Positions 24,210 through 32,385 of a DNA stretch of 46,615 bases are shown piece after piece (position 1 is the stretch's first letter; every line of letters starts with the position of its first letter). The DNA is from CBDUQI01 sp965369325 (GTDB lineage: Bacteria; Pseudomonadota; Gammaproteobacteria; Steroidobacterales; JBCBZW01): NCBI GenBank assembly GCA_965369325.1, contig CBDUQI010000016.1, positions 1 through 46,615 of the forward strand. Reading direction: 5' to 3'. The notes under the pieces are model-generated. The model searched no databases and was not told the origin of the DNA. It worked only from the letters and a program-made list of their open reading frames with translations. The translations under genes and the position numbers were made by a program.

Positions 24210-25007
24210 ATGCTCCTGCAACGACTCATTACTGGGCTAGCTCTGGCTATATTGGTGCTCGCGGTGGCGTTTTTGCTGCCGCCGAAGGCCATCTCAGCGC
24301 TGATTGTGCTGGTGGTGCTGCTGGGCGCCTGGGAGTGGGGCGGCTTCTTGGGCGCGAATAGCTACGCGGCCCGTTTGGGGTATGTCGCGGTGATTGCGGT
24401 GGCGCTGGCACTGGCCTGGTGGTTTTCGCAGACGCCGGAGGTCTACCGGGGGCTGTTGTGGGGCAGCCTGGCCTGGTGGGCGATCGCATTCATCTGGATT
24501 TTGCGCTTTCCGACGCCAGTGCCGCGCGCGGCGGTCTTCCTGTGTGGCATTGCGGTGCTGGTGCCCTTTGGTATCGGGCTGCTCGGTCTGTCGCACGAAG
24601 CGGCCAACGTGCAATGGATAATTTACGCGCTGGTGGTGACCATTTCGGCTGATGTCGGCGGATATTTCGTCGGTCGGGCGATCGGGCGGGCCCGTCTGGC
24701 GCCCTCTGTCAGCCCTGGCAAGACCTGGGAAGGGCTGGGCGGCGGGGTTGCCCTGGCGTTACTGGTCACAACGGCAGCCGCATATTGGTTCGATGTACCG
24801 TGGGTGCCTTTTGCGGCACTTTCGGTCGCGATGGCGCTGGTCTCGGTGGTCGGGGATCTCACTGTCAGCATGTTCAAACGCCATGCCGGCCTCAAAGACA
24901 GTGGACAATTGTTACCAGGGCATGGCGGGTTGCTGGACCGGATTGATAGCCTTAGTGCTTCTATCCCATTGTTTGCACTTGGATTATCTTGGTTACTGGC
25001 GCAATAA
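24210..25007 (+). CDS. cdsA: Phosphatidate cytidylyltransferase
   Basis: Integral inner-membrane enzyme that condenses CTP and phosphatidic acid to CDP-diacylglycerol, the precursor of all phospholipids. The 265-residue protein has about eight hydrophobic segments and a complete C-terminal family signature: SMFKRHAGLKDSGQLLPGHG then GLLDRID (about 224-250). Upstream, SPGKTWEGLGGG is the other conserved motif. In most gammaproteobacteria dxr follows cdsA; here a 212-bp gap leads straight to rseP. Confidence 0.97.
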   Translation: MLLQRLITGLALAILVLAVAFLLPPKAISALIVLVVLLGAWEWGGFLGANSYAARLGYVAVIAVALALAWWFSQTPEVYRGLLWGSLAWWAIAFIWILRFPTPVPRAAVFLCGIAVLVPFGIGLLGLSHEAANVQWIIYALVVTISADVGGYFVGRAIGRARLAPSVSPGKTWEGLGGGVALALLVTTAAAYWFDVPWVPFAALSVAMALVSVVGDLTVSMFKRHAGLKDSGQLLPGHGGLLDRIDSLSASIPLFALGLSWLLAQ

Positions 25008-25119
25008 CGGAGGTTGATTTGAGGTAAACCGGCATGTTGCGGCGTGGCGTAGGGCAGGCATAGTTTCAAGGAACCAAATGGCGCTTCAGGCGGTCCCTTT
25101 CAGCAAGTGTTAATTTTGC

Positions 25120-25148
25120 CTGAGCTAAGCTGCCTGCACGGCTATAAT
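25120..25148 (+). promoter_or_regulatory. Probable promoter of rseP-bamA in the cdsA-rseP gap
   Basis: An exact TATAAT (25143-25148) is preceded after 17 bp by CTGAGC (25120-25125), a weak -35. It would start transcription about 65 nt before rseP. The rest of the 212-bp gap (25008-25219) shows no open frame with recognisable homology and no remnant of dxr that I can detect by eye. Confidence 0.45.
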
Positions 25149-25219
25149 AGTGGCCGCTAATTATCCTAACGTTTCCGGCCTAGCCACCCATCAACCGCAT
25201 ACAAGCAATGTGAACATCC

Positions 25220-26593
25220 ATGAGTAGCATTCTGACTTCCGTTGTAGCCTTTCTGGTGGCCATCGCCGTCCTGGTTGCGGTGCATGAGTTCGGCCATTTC
25301 TGGGTCGCGCGCCGCCTGGGTATCAAGGTGCTGCGCTTTTCGATCGGCTTTGGCAAACCTATCTGGCGCCGGGTGGGTAAGGATGCCGACAGAACCGAGT
25401 ACGTGATCTCCAATATTCCGCTTGGCGGCTACGTCAAAATGCTGGATGAGCGTGAGACTGAGGTGGACCCGTCCGAGCAGCATCGCGCGTTTAACCGCCA
25501 GCCCGCGCTCAGCAAGATCGCAGTGCTGGCCGCCGGTCCAATGGCCAACTTTATTTTGGCCATCGCGTTTTACTGGCTGGTGTTTGTGATTGGCGTCCCC
25601 GGGATGAAGCCGTTGGTGGGCGAGATCGAGCCGGGCTCCTATGCCGATGTTGCGGGTTTGAAAAGCGGCGATGAGATTCTGAGCGTCGGCGAGAGCAGGA
25701 CCTCTACCTGGGAAGCCACGCTGATCGGCATTCTGGATACGATGTTGGAAGATGGCCGAATTCCGCTTGAAGTGAAGGGTACTCATGGTGATACCCGCAA
25801 CTTGGTCGTGGACATTGGCGAGGATACCCATCGGCTGACCGAACCGGGGCAGTTGTTTGAAGGGTTGGGCATGCGTCCAATGACGCCGCTGTTGCCGGCG
25901 CGTCTGGGCGAGGTGTTGCCCGATGGCGCTGCGGCCGCCGCCGGATTGCAAGCAGAGGATCTGGTAACAGCGCTGGATGGCGCTGCCATTGGGGACTGGC
26001 GCGACTTTGTCGAGTTCGTGCGGGCACATCCGCAGCAGGATGTGCAGGTGACGGTAGAGCGAGGCGGACGGTCGATGACGTCGGTGGTGAGCGTCCGCTC
26101 GCGCGATGAGGCGGGTGAGCAGATTGGTTTTGTTGGCGTGCAAGTGGCCGAGCCGGAAAACTACGGTGACGAGCTGCGCGCCGAGCAGCGTTACGGTGTC
26201 CTGCCGGCACTGAACGCAGCGGCCAACAAAACGTGGAATATGTCGGCGCTGACACTGCGTCTGTTCTGGCGCATGTTGTTTGGTGATGTGTCGCTGAAGA
26301 ATATTTCCGGCCCGATCAATATCGCGCAGTACGCGGGGTATACGGCAAGCGTCGGCGCGGTGGCCTTCCTCAGCTTCCTGGCCATTGTCAGCATCAGTCT
26401 TGGGCTGATTAACCTGATGCCGATTCCCATGCTTGATGGTGGACAGATTGTGTATACCGCGGTTGAAGCCTTTAAGGGCTCGCCGCTATCGCCACGCACA
26501 GAACTGCTAGGGCAACAGATAGGTGTTGGGTTGTTGCTCATGCTGATGAGTCTGGCCTTTTACAACGATATTGCCAGATTGGTGACGCCATAA
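25220..26593 (+). CDS. rseP: Site-2 protease RseP
   Basis: Intramembrane zinc metalloprotease that cleaves anti-sigma factors such as RseA and clears remnant signal peptides. The 457-residue protein has the zinc motif HEFGH (22-26) in the first membrane helix, two tandem PDZ domains in the periplasmic region (about 125-215 and 220-305), and the third ligand Asp406 in MPIPMLDGGQ. The stop codon overlaps the bamA start as TAATG, so translation is coupled. The gene sits next to cdsA without the usual dxr in between. Confidence 0.97.
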   Translation: MSSILTSVVAFLVAIAVLVAVHEFGHFWVARRLGIKVLRFSIGFGKPIWRRVGKDADRTEYVISNIPLGGYVKMLDERETEVDPSEQHRAFNRQPALSKIAVLAAGPMANFILAIAFYWLVFVIGVPGMKPLVGEIEPGSYADVAGLKSGDEILSVGESRTSTWEATLIGILDTMLEDGRIPLEVKGTHGDTRNLVVDIGEDTHRLTEPGQLFEGLGMRPMTPLLPARLGEVLPDGAAAAAGLQAEDLVTALDGAAIGDWRDFVEFVRAHPQQDVQVTVERGGRSMTSVVSVRSRDEAGEQIGFVGVQVAEPENYGDELRAEQRYGVLPALNAAANKTWNMSALTLRLFWRMLFGDVSLKNISGPINIAQYAGYTASVGAVAFLSFLAIVSISLGLINLMPIPMLDGGQIVYTAVEAFKGSPLSPRTELLGQQIGVGLLLMLMSLAFYNDIARLVTP

Positions 26594-29076
26594 TGCAAAA
26601 GCGACTTTCGCTGATAAAAACGCTCTTTCTTGCGCTTGCAGTGCCAGCGGCTGTCGGCCTTGCCGCGCCGGCGTCGGCCCAATCGTTGCGGATGGCGCCT
26701 AATTTCAGCAGCGCCAGCGATACCTTTGTCGTGCGCGACCTGCGTGTCATCGGGTTGCAGCGGATTTCCGAAGGCACTGTGTACAACTACCTGCCGGTGA
26801 ACATCGGCGATGAGATGACGCCACAGCGTCTGGGTGAGGCGTTCCGTGCGCTGTACGCGCAGGGGTTTTTTGATGAGATGGAGTTTCGCCGCGATGGCGA
26901 TACGCTGGTACTGGTGGTGCGTGAACGCCCCGCGATTGCCGCGTTTAATATCAGCGGCAACGAAGATATCGAAACCGAAGATCTGCTTGAGTCCATGCGT
27001 GGTGTGGGCCTGTCGCCTGGACGCTCCTTCGATCGCTCGGTGCTGGACAGTGTTGCCCAGTTCCTCACTCAGCAGTACTTCGAGCAAGGCAAGTACGGTG
27101 TTGCGGTAGAGACCTCGGTCACGGATTTGCCGGACAACAAAGTCAGTGTGCGGGTAGAGATCGAAGAAGGCAGTCGCGCGCGCATTCGTCAGATCAATAT
27201 CGTGGGTAATGAAGTGTTTACCGACGAGGAGTTGCTGGAGGAGTTCCAGCTACGCACGCCCAACTGGCTATCGTGGCTGCGCAAGGACGATCGTTACGCG
27301 CGTGAAGCGTTGGCTGGCGATCTGGAAACACTGCAGTCCTATTACATGGACCGTGGGTATGCGGCGTTTAACGTGAGCTCCACCCAAGTCGCGATCTCCT
27401 CCGACAAGCAGGACATGTTCATCACCATCAACGTCGAGGAGGGTGGGCAGTACACCATCTCCGAGATACGTTTGTCGGGTGATATGGTGTTGCCTGAGGA
27501 AGATTTACGCCGTCTGATACAGGCACAACCGGGCGAGCAGTTCTCGCGTAAGCGCATCACCCAGAGTACCGAGCTGATGAGCTATCTGCTGGGGCAGCAG
27601 GGTTACGCGTTTGCGCGCATTGACCCCTTGCCGCAGGTGGACAAGGAAAACCAGGAAGTCGCAGTAAATCTCTACGTCGATCCTGGTAAACGCGTGTATG
27701 TTCGGCGGATTAACTTCAACGGCGCCAGCGGCGTGAATGATGAAGTGTTTCGCCGGGAGATGCGCCAGTTGGAGGGGGGTTATCTGTCCAACGTGGGGCT
27801 GGAGCGCTCGGAGCAGCGCATTCGCCGCTTGCCGTTTGTCGAGAGTGTCGCGCTTGAGACGGTGCCGGTCGCGGGCACTGACGATCTGGTTGACGTTGAG
27901 CTGCAGATTGAGGAAGGGCTGCCGGGGCAGTTCGGTGGCGGCATCGGGTTTTCGGGCTCGCAGGGGTTGCTACTGAATGGCAACTTTACCCACACCAACT
28001 TTATGGGTACCGGCAATCGCGTGGCCGCCGAGATTAATATTGGCCGCTTCAGCGATGTCTACAGCATTAACTACTCCAATCCGTATCGTACGCCCGACGG
28101 CAAGAGTCTGGGATTCGGGCTGGGCTACCGGGACACCACGCAGTTTATATCCGGCGCGTCGGATTTCTCGACCGAGACTTTGAACGCGTCGCTGGAATGG
28201 GGCATTCCCATCTCGGAGTTTGGTCGCTTCCGCTACGGCGTGTCTTATCAGGATGCGGATCTGCTAACCAGTCAGTTCAGTGCGACGCAGGCGCAGCAGT
28301 TCGTCCAAACCAACGGTGATTCATTTACCTTCACCGGCGATGTCACCGACGAGTTTGATGACTTGTTCGGCTCCAGCTTCAAGACCTTTGAGGTGTTCGC
28401 CGGGTGGGTGCGCGACACGCGCAACCGGGTAATTTTCGCCACCTCCGGCGCCCGCCATAGCTTTTCTGTCAGCGCTGCGATACCGGGCTCCGAAGTGGAG
28501 TACTACACCGCCCGCTACGATTTGACAAAATACTTCCCGCTGTGGGGCCGCTGGGCGGTTAAGTTGCGTAGCGAGTTGGCCTTTGGGCAGGCGATCAACG
28601 ACACCACTGATCTGCCCCCGTTTAAAAACTTCTTTGGCGGCGGACCGGACAGCGTGCGTGGCTTTGAGAATGGCCACCTGGGCCCTGTGGACTCTAACGA
28701 CAATCCCTACGGCGGCAATATCAAGACGCTCGCACAGCTAGAGTTGCTGCTGCCCACACCCGAGCAATTCGGCAACAATACCCGCCTTGGGCTGTTCTAT
28801 GACATTGGTAATGTGTTTTACTCAGGGGATACCGCATTTTGCGCTAGCGGTGATGTTGGCTCACGTTGCAATCTGGACATTGATGGCGACGGGCTGATTG
28901 ACGCGCGCGAAGTGGATTACGGGTTTGATGTAGATCAATTGCGCAGCTCCTTCGGTGTGTCGGTGGAGTGGCTGGCGCCACTTGGAACTTTCCGTTTCAG
29001 CTACGCCTTCCCGATTAATGAGACCAACCTGGATGAGGTTGAACGATTCCAATTTTCTGTCGGCCAGACATTCTGA
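26593..29076 (+). CDS. bamA: Outer membrane protein assembly factor BamA
   Basis: Core Omp85 subunit of the BAM complex that inserts beta-barrel proteins in the outer membrane. The 827 residues comprise a signal peptide cleaved after ASA (residue 29), five POTRA domains (about 45-445, with repeats such as DLRVIGLQRISEGT and INIVGNEVFTDEEL), and a 16-strand barrel. The lid-loop motif VRGF is present within GGGPDSVRGFENG, and the protein ends in Phe (FSVGQTF), the usual outer-membrane signal. It is coupled to rseP and followed by skp, the standard envelope-biogenesis order. Confidence 0.98.
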   Translation: MQKRLSLIKTLFLALAVPAAVGLAAPASAQSLRMAPNFSSASDTFVVRDLRVIGLQRISEGTVYNYLPVNIGDEMTPQRLGEAFRALYAQGFFDEMEFRRDGDTLVLVVRERPAIAAFNISGNEDIETEDLLESMRGVGLSPGRSFDRSVLDSVAQFLTQQYFEQGKYGVAVETSVTDLPDNKVSVRVEIEEGSRARIRQINIVGNEVFTDEELLEEFQLRTPNWLSWLRKDDRYAREALAGDLETLQSYYMDRGYAAFNVSSTQVAISSDKQDMFITINVEEGGQYTISEIRLSGDMVLPEEDLRRLIQAQPGEQFSRKRITQSTELMSYLLGQQGYAFARIDPLPQVDKENQEVAVNLYVDPGKRVYVRRINFNGASGVNDEVFRREMRQLEGGYLSNVGLERSEQRIRRLPFVESVALETVPVAGTDDLVDVELQIEEGLPGQFGGGIGFSGSQGLLLNGNFTHTNFMGTGNRVAAEINIGRFSDVYSINYSNPYRTPDGKSLGFGLGYRDTTQFISGASDFSTETLNASLEWGIPISEFGRFRYGVSYQDADLLTSQFSATQAQQFVQTNGDSFTFTGDVTDEFDDLFGSSFKTFEVFAGWVRDTRNRVIFATSGARHSFSVSAAIPGSEVEYYTARYDLTKYFPLWGRWAVKLRSELAFGQAINDTTDLPPFKNFFGGGPDSVRGFENGHLGPVDSNDNPYGGNIKTLAQLELLLPTPEQFGNNTRLGLFYDIGNVFYSGDTAFCASGDVGSRCNLDIDGDGLIDAREVDYGFDVDQLRSSFGVSVEWLAPLGTFRFSYAFPINETNLDEVERFQFSVGQTF

Positions 29077-29116
29077 CAAAGACAAATGGCCGATTTCGTT
29101 TGAGGTAGATTGACTA

Positions 29117-29653
29117 ATGCGAATTTCATCTAAAAAACGGGCGTTGCCGTTCACGGCCACTTTGTTGGCTGCGGCGATGCTGTTTAGTCCTATGGCCCAT
29201 GCTGAGCTTAAGATAGGGGTGGTTAATATAGCCCGTCTGCTCGATGAGTCACCCCAGGCGCGCAACGCCATGGGAGCGCTGCAAAAAGAATTCGAGCCGC
29301 GCCGTCAGGAGATTCTCTCCGCACAGGAGTCGCTGCAGACACGCGAGGCGAAGCTGCAGCGCGACGCGCAGATCATGGGTGATGAGCAGCGTCGCTCAAC
29401 CGAGCGCGAGGTGCGCGAATTACAGCGCGATCTGCAGCGTCGTCAGAACGAGTATCTGGAGGATCTGAACATCCGCCGCAACGAGGAGCTGGGCCGCTTG
29501 CAGCGCTCGCTGATGGAGGAGGTTCAGGGGTTTGCCGCGGGCAAAAACTACGATCTCATCATGGGCGATGGCGTTCTGTACGCAAGTACTGCGGTGGATA
29601 TCACCGCGGACGTGCTGAAAGGCCTCGAGGCCAGCTACACTACGGGCAAGTAG
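29117..29653 (+). CDS. skp: Periplasmic chaperone Skp (OmpH)
   Basis: Trimeric jellyfish-shaped chaperone that carries unfolded outer-membrane proteins to BamA. The 178-residue precursor has a cleavable signal peptide (MAHA cut after residue 29), a short beta body, and long charged helices (about 50-140) rich in Arg, Glu and Gln that form the coiled-coil tentacles. The C-terminal YDLIMGDGVLYASTAVDIT closes the body domain. ATG 29117 lies 40 bp after bamA, with GAGG upstream. A strong hairpin and 420 bp without a gene follow before lpxD. Confidence 0.95.
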   Translation: MRISSKKRALPFTATLLAAAMLFSPMAHAELKIGVVNIARLLDESPQARNAMGALQKEFEPRRQEILSAQESLQTREAKLQRDAQIMGDEQRRSTEREVRELQRDLQRRQNEYLEDLNIRRNEELGRLQRSLMEEVQGFAAGKNYDLIMGDGVLYASTAVDITADVLKGLEASYTTGK

Positions 29654-30073
29654 GCGTCCGATTGTCGGTGGGCTGACGCGCACCCCGTCGGCGCGCGGCC
29701 CGAGGACCAAGCGGATTGACTTGGGGGCTGCTCGGGTTGCGGGCGGCCGCTAGCGCACCCAGACAAGGGCGACGTGCCATGCACGCCGCCCTTGCGCATT
29801 TCTGCGCCCGTGCCGCCGCCTGATGGTCGCACCGCGCCGTTAGGTTCGCGCTCTTCCCGGCCGCTCATGCGGCCCGCGCGGCGCCTGAGCCGGCCTGGCC
29901 CGCGCAGATGGACCCACGCGCCCCATCGGTGCTGCGCCGGGCGCGAATCTTCAGTACCCTGCACGTGGATGAGTGTGCGCCTTCTTGATGTCAAGGTGGC
30001 CCGACCGGGGTTATCGCGTGTTGGGGCAGGTTGTGCGCAGGCACCCACAGACAGATCAGCCAGGAGAGTAAGC
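29654..30073. other. 420-bp gap between skp and lpxD with tandem hairpins
   Basis: No gene is supported here. AAGGGCG-A-CGTGC (29765-29777) pairs with GCACG-C-CGCCCTT (29781-29793) with one mismatch, a 12-pair stem on a 3-base loop. GCGCA-TTTC-TGCGC (29794-29807) follows at once. These may terminate or stabilise skp mRNA, though no U-tract is seen. The plus-strand frame is open from 29774 into lpxD, but the 100 codons are Arg/Pro/Ser-rich and unlike any LpxD N-terminus; open antisense frames look equally uninformative. I see no convincing promoter. The size is unusual because skp and lpxD are normally nearly adjacent. Confidence 0.6.
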
Positions 30074-31159
30074 GTGTCAGCGCAGTCAGATAATCAGGCC
30101 CGGGCGACGGGCGTTACCCTGGGCGAATTGGCCGCGCGTTTTGGTTGCCAGTTGTCGGGCGACCCTGACGTGCGGATTCATGCGGTGGCCACACTGGCCA
30201 ACGCCCGGGCTGGGCAGATCAGTTTTCTGGCTAACAAGCAATATCGCCGGTTTTTGGCCGATACCCAGGCAGATGCGGTCATCGTCCAACCGGAGGATCT
30301 GCCCGACTGCCCCGGCAATGCGCTGCTGGCGGATGACCCCTACGTACTGTACGCGCGTATCGCGCACGTGCTGCATCCGCCACCCGCGCTGAGCCCGGGT
30401 GTAGCGGCGGGGGCGTACGTTAGCGAGGGTGCCCGACTAGGGGAGGATGTGCGTGTGGATTGTGGCGCGGTGATCGAACACGGTGCGCAACTGGGGGCCC
30501 GCGTCTGGATAGGCCCGGGGTGCGTCGTGCAGCGCGACTGCGAGATTGGCGCCGACACCCGCCTAGTAGCGAACGTGACCCTGTGCCACGGCGTGCGAAT
30601 TGGGGCGCGCGGGCTGATTCATCCCAATACCGTGATTGGCAGCGACGGCTTTGGCCTGGCGCGCGCAGCCGAGGGCTGGATTAAGGTGCCCCAGCTCGGC
30701 GCGGTGCGGATTGGCGAGGATGTTGAGATTGGCGCTGGCACTACAGTGGATCGTGGTGCGATTGAGGACACCGTGATTGGCAATGGCGTAAAATTGGATA
30801 ACCAGATTCAGGTAGCACACAACGTCAGGATCGAAGAGCACACGGTGGTGGCTGCGTGTACTGGTGTTTCCGGCAGCACCACCATCGGCAAGCGTTGCAT
30901 GATTGCTGGTGCCGTCGGGTTTGTAGGGCATCTGGATATTGCGGATGATGTGGTGATTACCGGGCAGACGATGGTGAACAAATCGATTGCAAAACCCGGA
31001 GTTTACTCAAGCGCGCTGCCAATGGATGAGGCCTCGAGCTGGCGTCGCAACAGTGCACGTTTTCGCAAGTTGGATGAGTTGGCAAAGCGGGTAAAGCGGC
31101 TGGAGCGTGCCTCAGAGGCCGTGGCCGGCGCAATAAAGGACCTGGAGGGGCGGGACTGA
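30074..31159 (+). CDS. lpxD: UDP-3-O-acylglucosamine N-acyltransferase
   Basis: Third step of lipid A synthesis: N-acylation of UDP-3-O-acyl-glucosamine from acyl-ACP. From GTG 30074 it has 361 residues, a little over the E. coli 341. It has an N-terminal uridine-binding domain (about 12-105), a left-handed beta-helix of hexapeptide repeats, the motif NTVIGSDGFGLA, the catalytic His249 in NQIQVAHNVRIEEH, and a C-terminal coiled helix (330-360). AGGAG 7 nt before the GTG fixes the start, even though the frame is open 100 codons further up. Stop and fabZ start overlap as TGATG. Confidence 0.96.
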   Translation: MSAQSDNQARATGVTLGELAARFGCQLSGDPDVRIHAVATLANARAGQISFLANKQYRRFLADTQADAVIVQPEDLPDCPGNALLADDPYVLYARIAHVLHPPPALSPGVAAGAYVSEGARLGEDVRVDCGAVIEHGAQLGARVWIGPGCVVQRDCEIGADTRLVANVTLCHGVRIGARGLIHPNTVIGSDGFGLARAAEGWIKVPQLGAVRIGEDVEIGAGTTVDRGAIEDTVIGNGVKLDNQIQVAHNVRIEEHTVVAACTGVSGSTTIGKRCMIAGAVGFVGHLDIADDVVITGQTMVNKSIAKPGVYSSALPMDEASSWRRNSARFRKLDELAKRVKRLERASEAVAGAIKDLEGRD

Positions 31160-31614
31160 TGGGACAAGAGCTGTTCATGGATATTCACAAGGTAATGGCA
31201 GAGTTGCCGCACCGTTACCCATTTTTGCTGATCGATCGAGTGCTGGAGTGCACACCGGGCGAGTCGTTGGTTGCGCAAAAGAACGTGACCATCAACGAGC
31301 CGTTCTTTAATGGCCATTTCCCACGCCGCCCGGTGATGCCGGGTGTGCTGATTATCGAGGCGCTTGCGCAGGCGACCGGTCTGCTGGCATTTCGAAGCGT
31401 GGGCGCGCCGGACGAGAACACCCTTTACTATATCGTCGGCATCGATAATGCGCGCTTTAAGCGCATGGTCGAGCCAGGAGATACGCTTATTCTGAACGTG
31501 CGTGTGTCCCGTATGAAGCGCAACATCTGGCGTTTCGATACGGTCGCGGAGGTCGACGGCAAAATGGCGGCCAAGGCCGAGCTGATGGCTGCTCGCGTGG
31601 AGCATGATTCTTGA
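31159..31614 (+). CDS. fabZ: 3-hydroxyacyl-ACP dehydratase FabZ
   Basis: Hot-dog-fold dehydratase of type II fatty acid synthesis. It competes with LpxA and LpxD for 3-hydroxyacyl-ACP, which explains its place in the lipid A operon. In 151 residues it has PHRYPFLLIDRV, the catalytic His53 in FFNGHFPRRPVMPGVL and catalytic Glu67 in IIEALAQ. It overlaps lpxD by 1 bp and lpxA by 4 bp, so it is tightly coupled on both sides. Confidence 0.98.
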   Translation: MGQELFMDIHKVMAELPHRYPFLLIDRVLECTPGESLVAQKNVTINEPFFNGHFPRRPVMPGVLIIEALAQATGLLAFRSVGAPDENTLYYIVGIDNARFKRMVEPGDTLILNVRVSRMKRNIWRFDTVAEVDGKMAAKAELMAARVEHDS

Positions 31615-32381
31615 TACATCCCACGGCAATTGTCGATTCGGGCGCCCGCCTGGCCGAAGATGTGCAGGTAGGGCCCTATGCCGTGATTGGCCCCGATGTC
31701 AGCATTGGCGCCGGCAGCACGGTAGGCGCCCACGCGGTGATCTGCGGGCCCACGGTCATCGGGCGCAATAACCATCTTTATCAGTTCAGCTCCATCGGCG
31801 CGGCGCCGCAGGATAAAAAGTACAACGATGAGCCGACGCGGTTGGAAATTGGCGATGGCAATACCGTGCGTGAGTTCTGCACCATCAACCGCGGCACCGA
31901 AGGCGGCGGCGAGGTGACCCGGGTGGGCAACGACAACTGGATTATGGCTTACACGCATATTGCTCACGACTGCGTGGTGGGTGATCACATCGTGATGGCA
32001 AACAACACCACCCTAGCCGGTCACGTTACCATTGGCGACCATGCTGTGATGGGCGGGTTTACCAAAGTGCATCAGTTTTGTCGGGTGGGCAAGCATAGTT
32101 TCTGCGCGATGGACTCGGGGCTGTCGCGTGACGTGCCACCCTATGTGATGGCTGCCGGGCATCTGGCCAAACCCAAAGGCATCAATAGCGAAGGGTTGAA
32201 GCGACGCGGATTCTCACCCGAGCAGATCCGCAACATCCGCAATGCGTACAAAATTCTTTATCGCTCCGATCTGAAGTTGACCGATGCAGTTGAACGTCTG
32301 GCAAGCCTGGCACAGACCGAGCCCGAGTTGCTTGCCCTGGTTGATTTTCTACGCGGCGGCGAACGCAGCATCATCCGTTGA
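31611..32381 (+). CDS. lpxA: UDP-N-acetylglucosamine acyltransferase, TTG start
   Basis: First step of lipid A synthesis: 3-O-acylation of UDP-GlcNAc. The 256-residue left-handed beta-helix protein starts MIHPTAIVDSGARL in the usual way, has catalytic His119 in AYTHIAHDCVVGDH, and ends in a helical domain containing LKRRGFSPEQI. The start is TTG at 31611, overlapping the fabZ stop as TTGA, with GTGGAG upstream. No in-frame ATG is near, and family homology begins exactly here, so the rare start is well supported. Confidence 0.97.
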   Translation: MIHPTAIVDSGARLAEDVQVGPYAVIGPDVSIGAGSTVGAHAVICGPTVIGRNNHLYQFSSIGAAPQDKKYNDEPTRLEIGDGNTVREFCTINRGTEGGGEVTRVGNDNWIMAYTHIAHDCVVGDHIVMANNTTLAGHVTIGDHAVMGGFTKVHQFCRVGKHSFCAMDSGLSRDVPPYVMAAGHLAKPKGINSEGLKRRGFSPEQIRNIRNAYKILYRSDLKLTDAVERLASLAQTEPELLALVDFLRGGERSIIR

Positions 32382-32385
32382 TCGG

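Noticed and set aside
29635..30048. Minus-strand 137-codon frame in the skp-lpxD gap as a possible gene
   Set aside because: Arg/Gly/Pro-rich, no ribosome site, no recognisable motif; kept only as unexplained gap sequence.
29774..30073. In-frame 100-codon extension of lpxD
   Set aside because: Not like any LpxD N-terminus, and a clear AGGAG-GTG start exists at 30062-30076.
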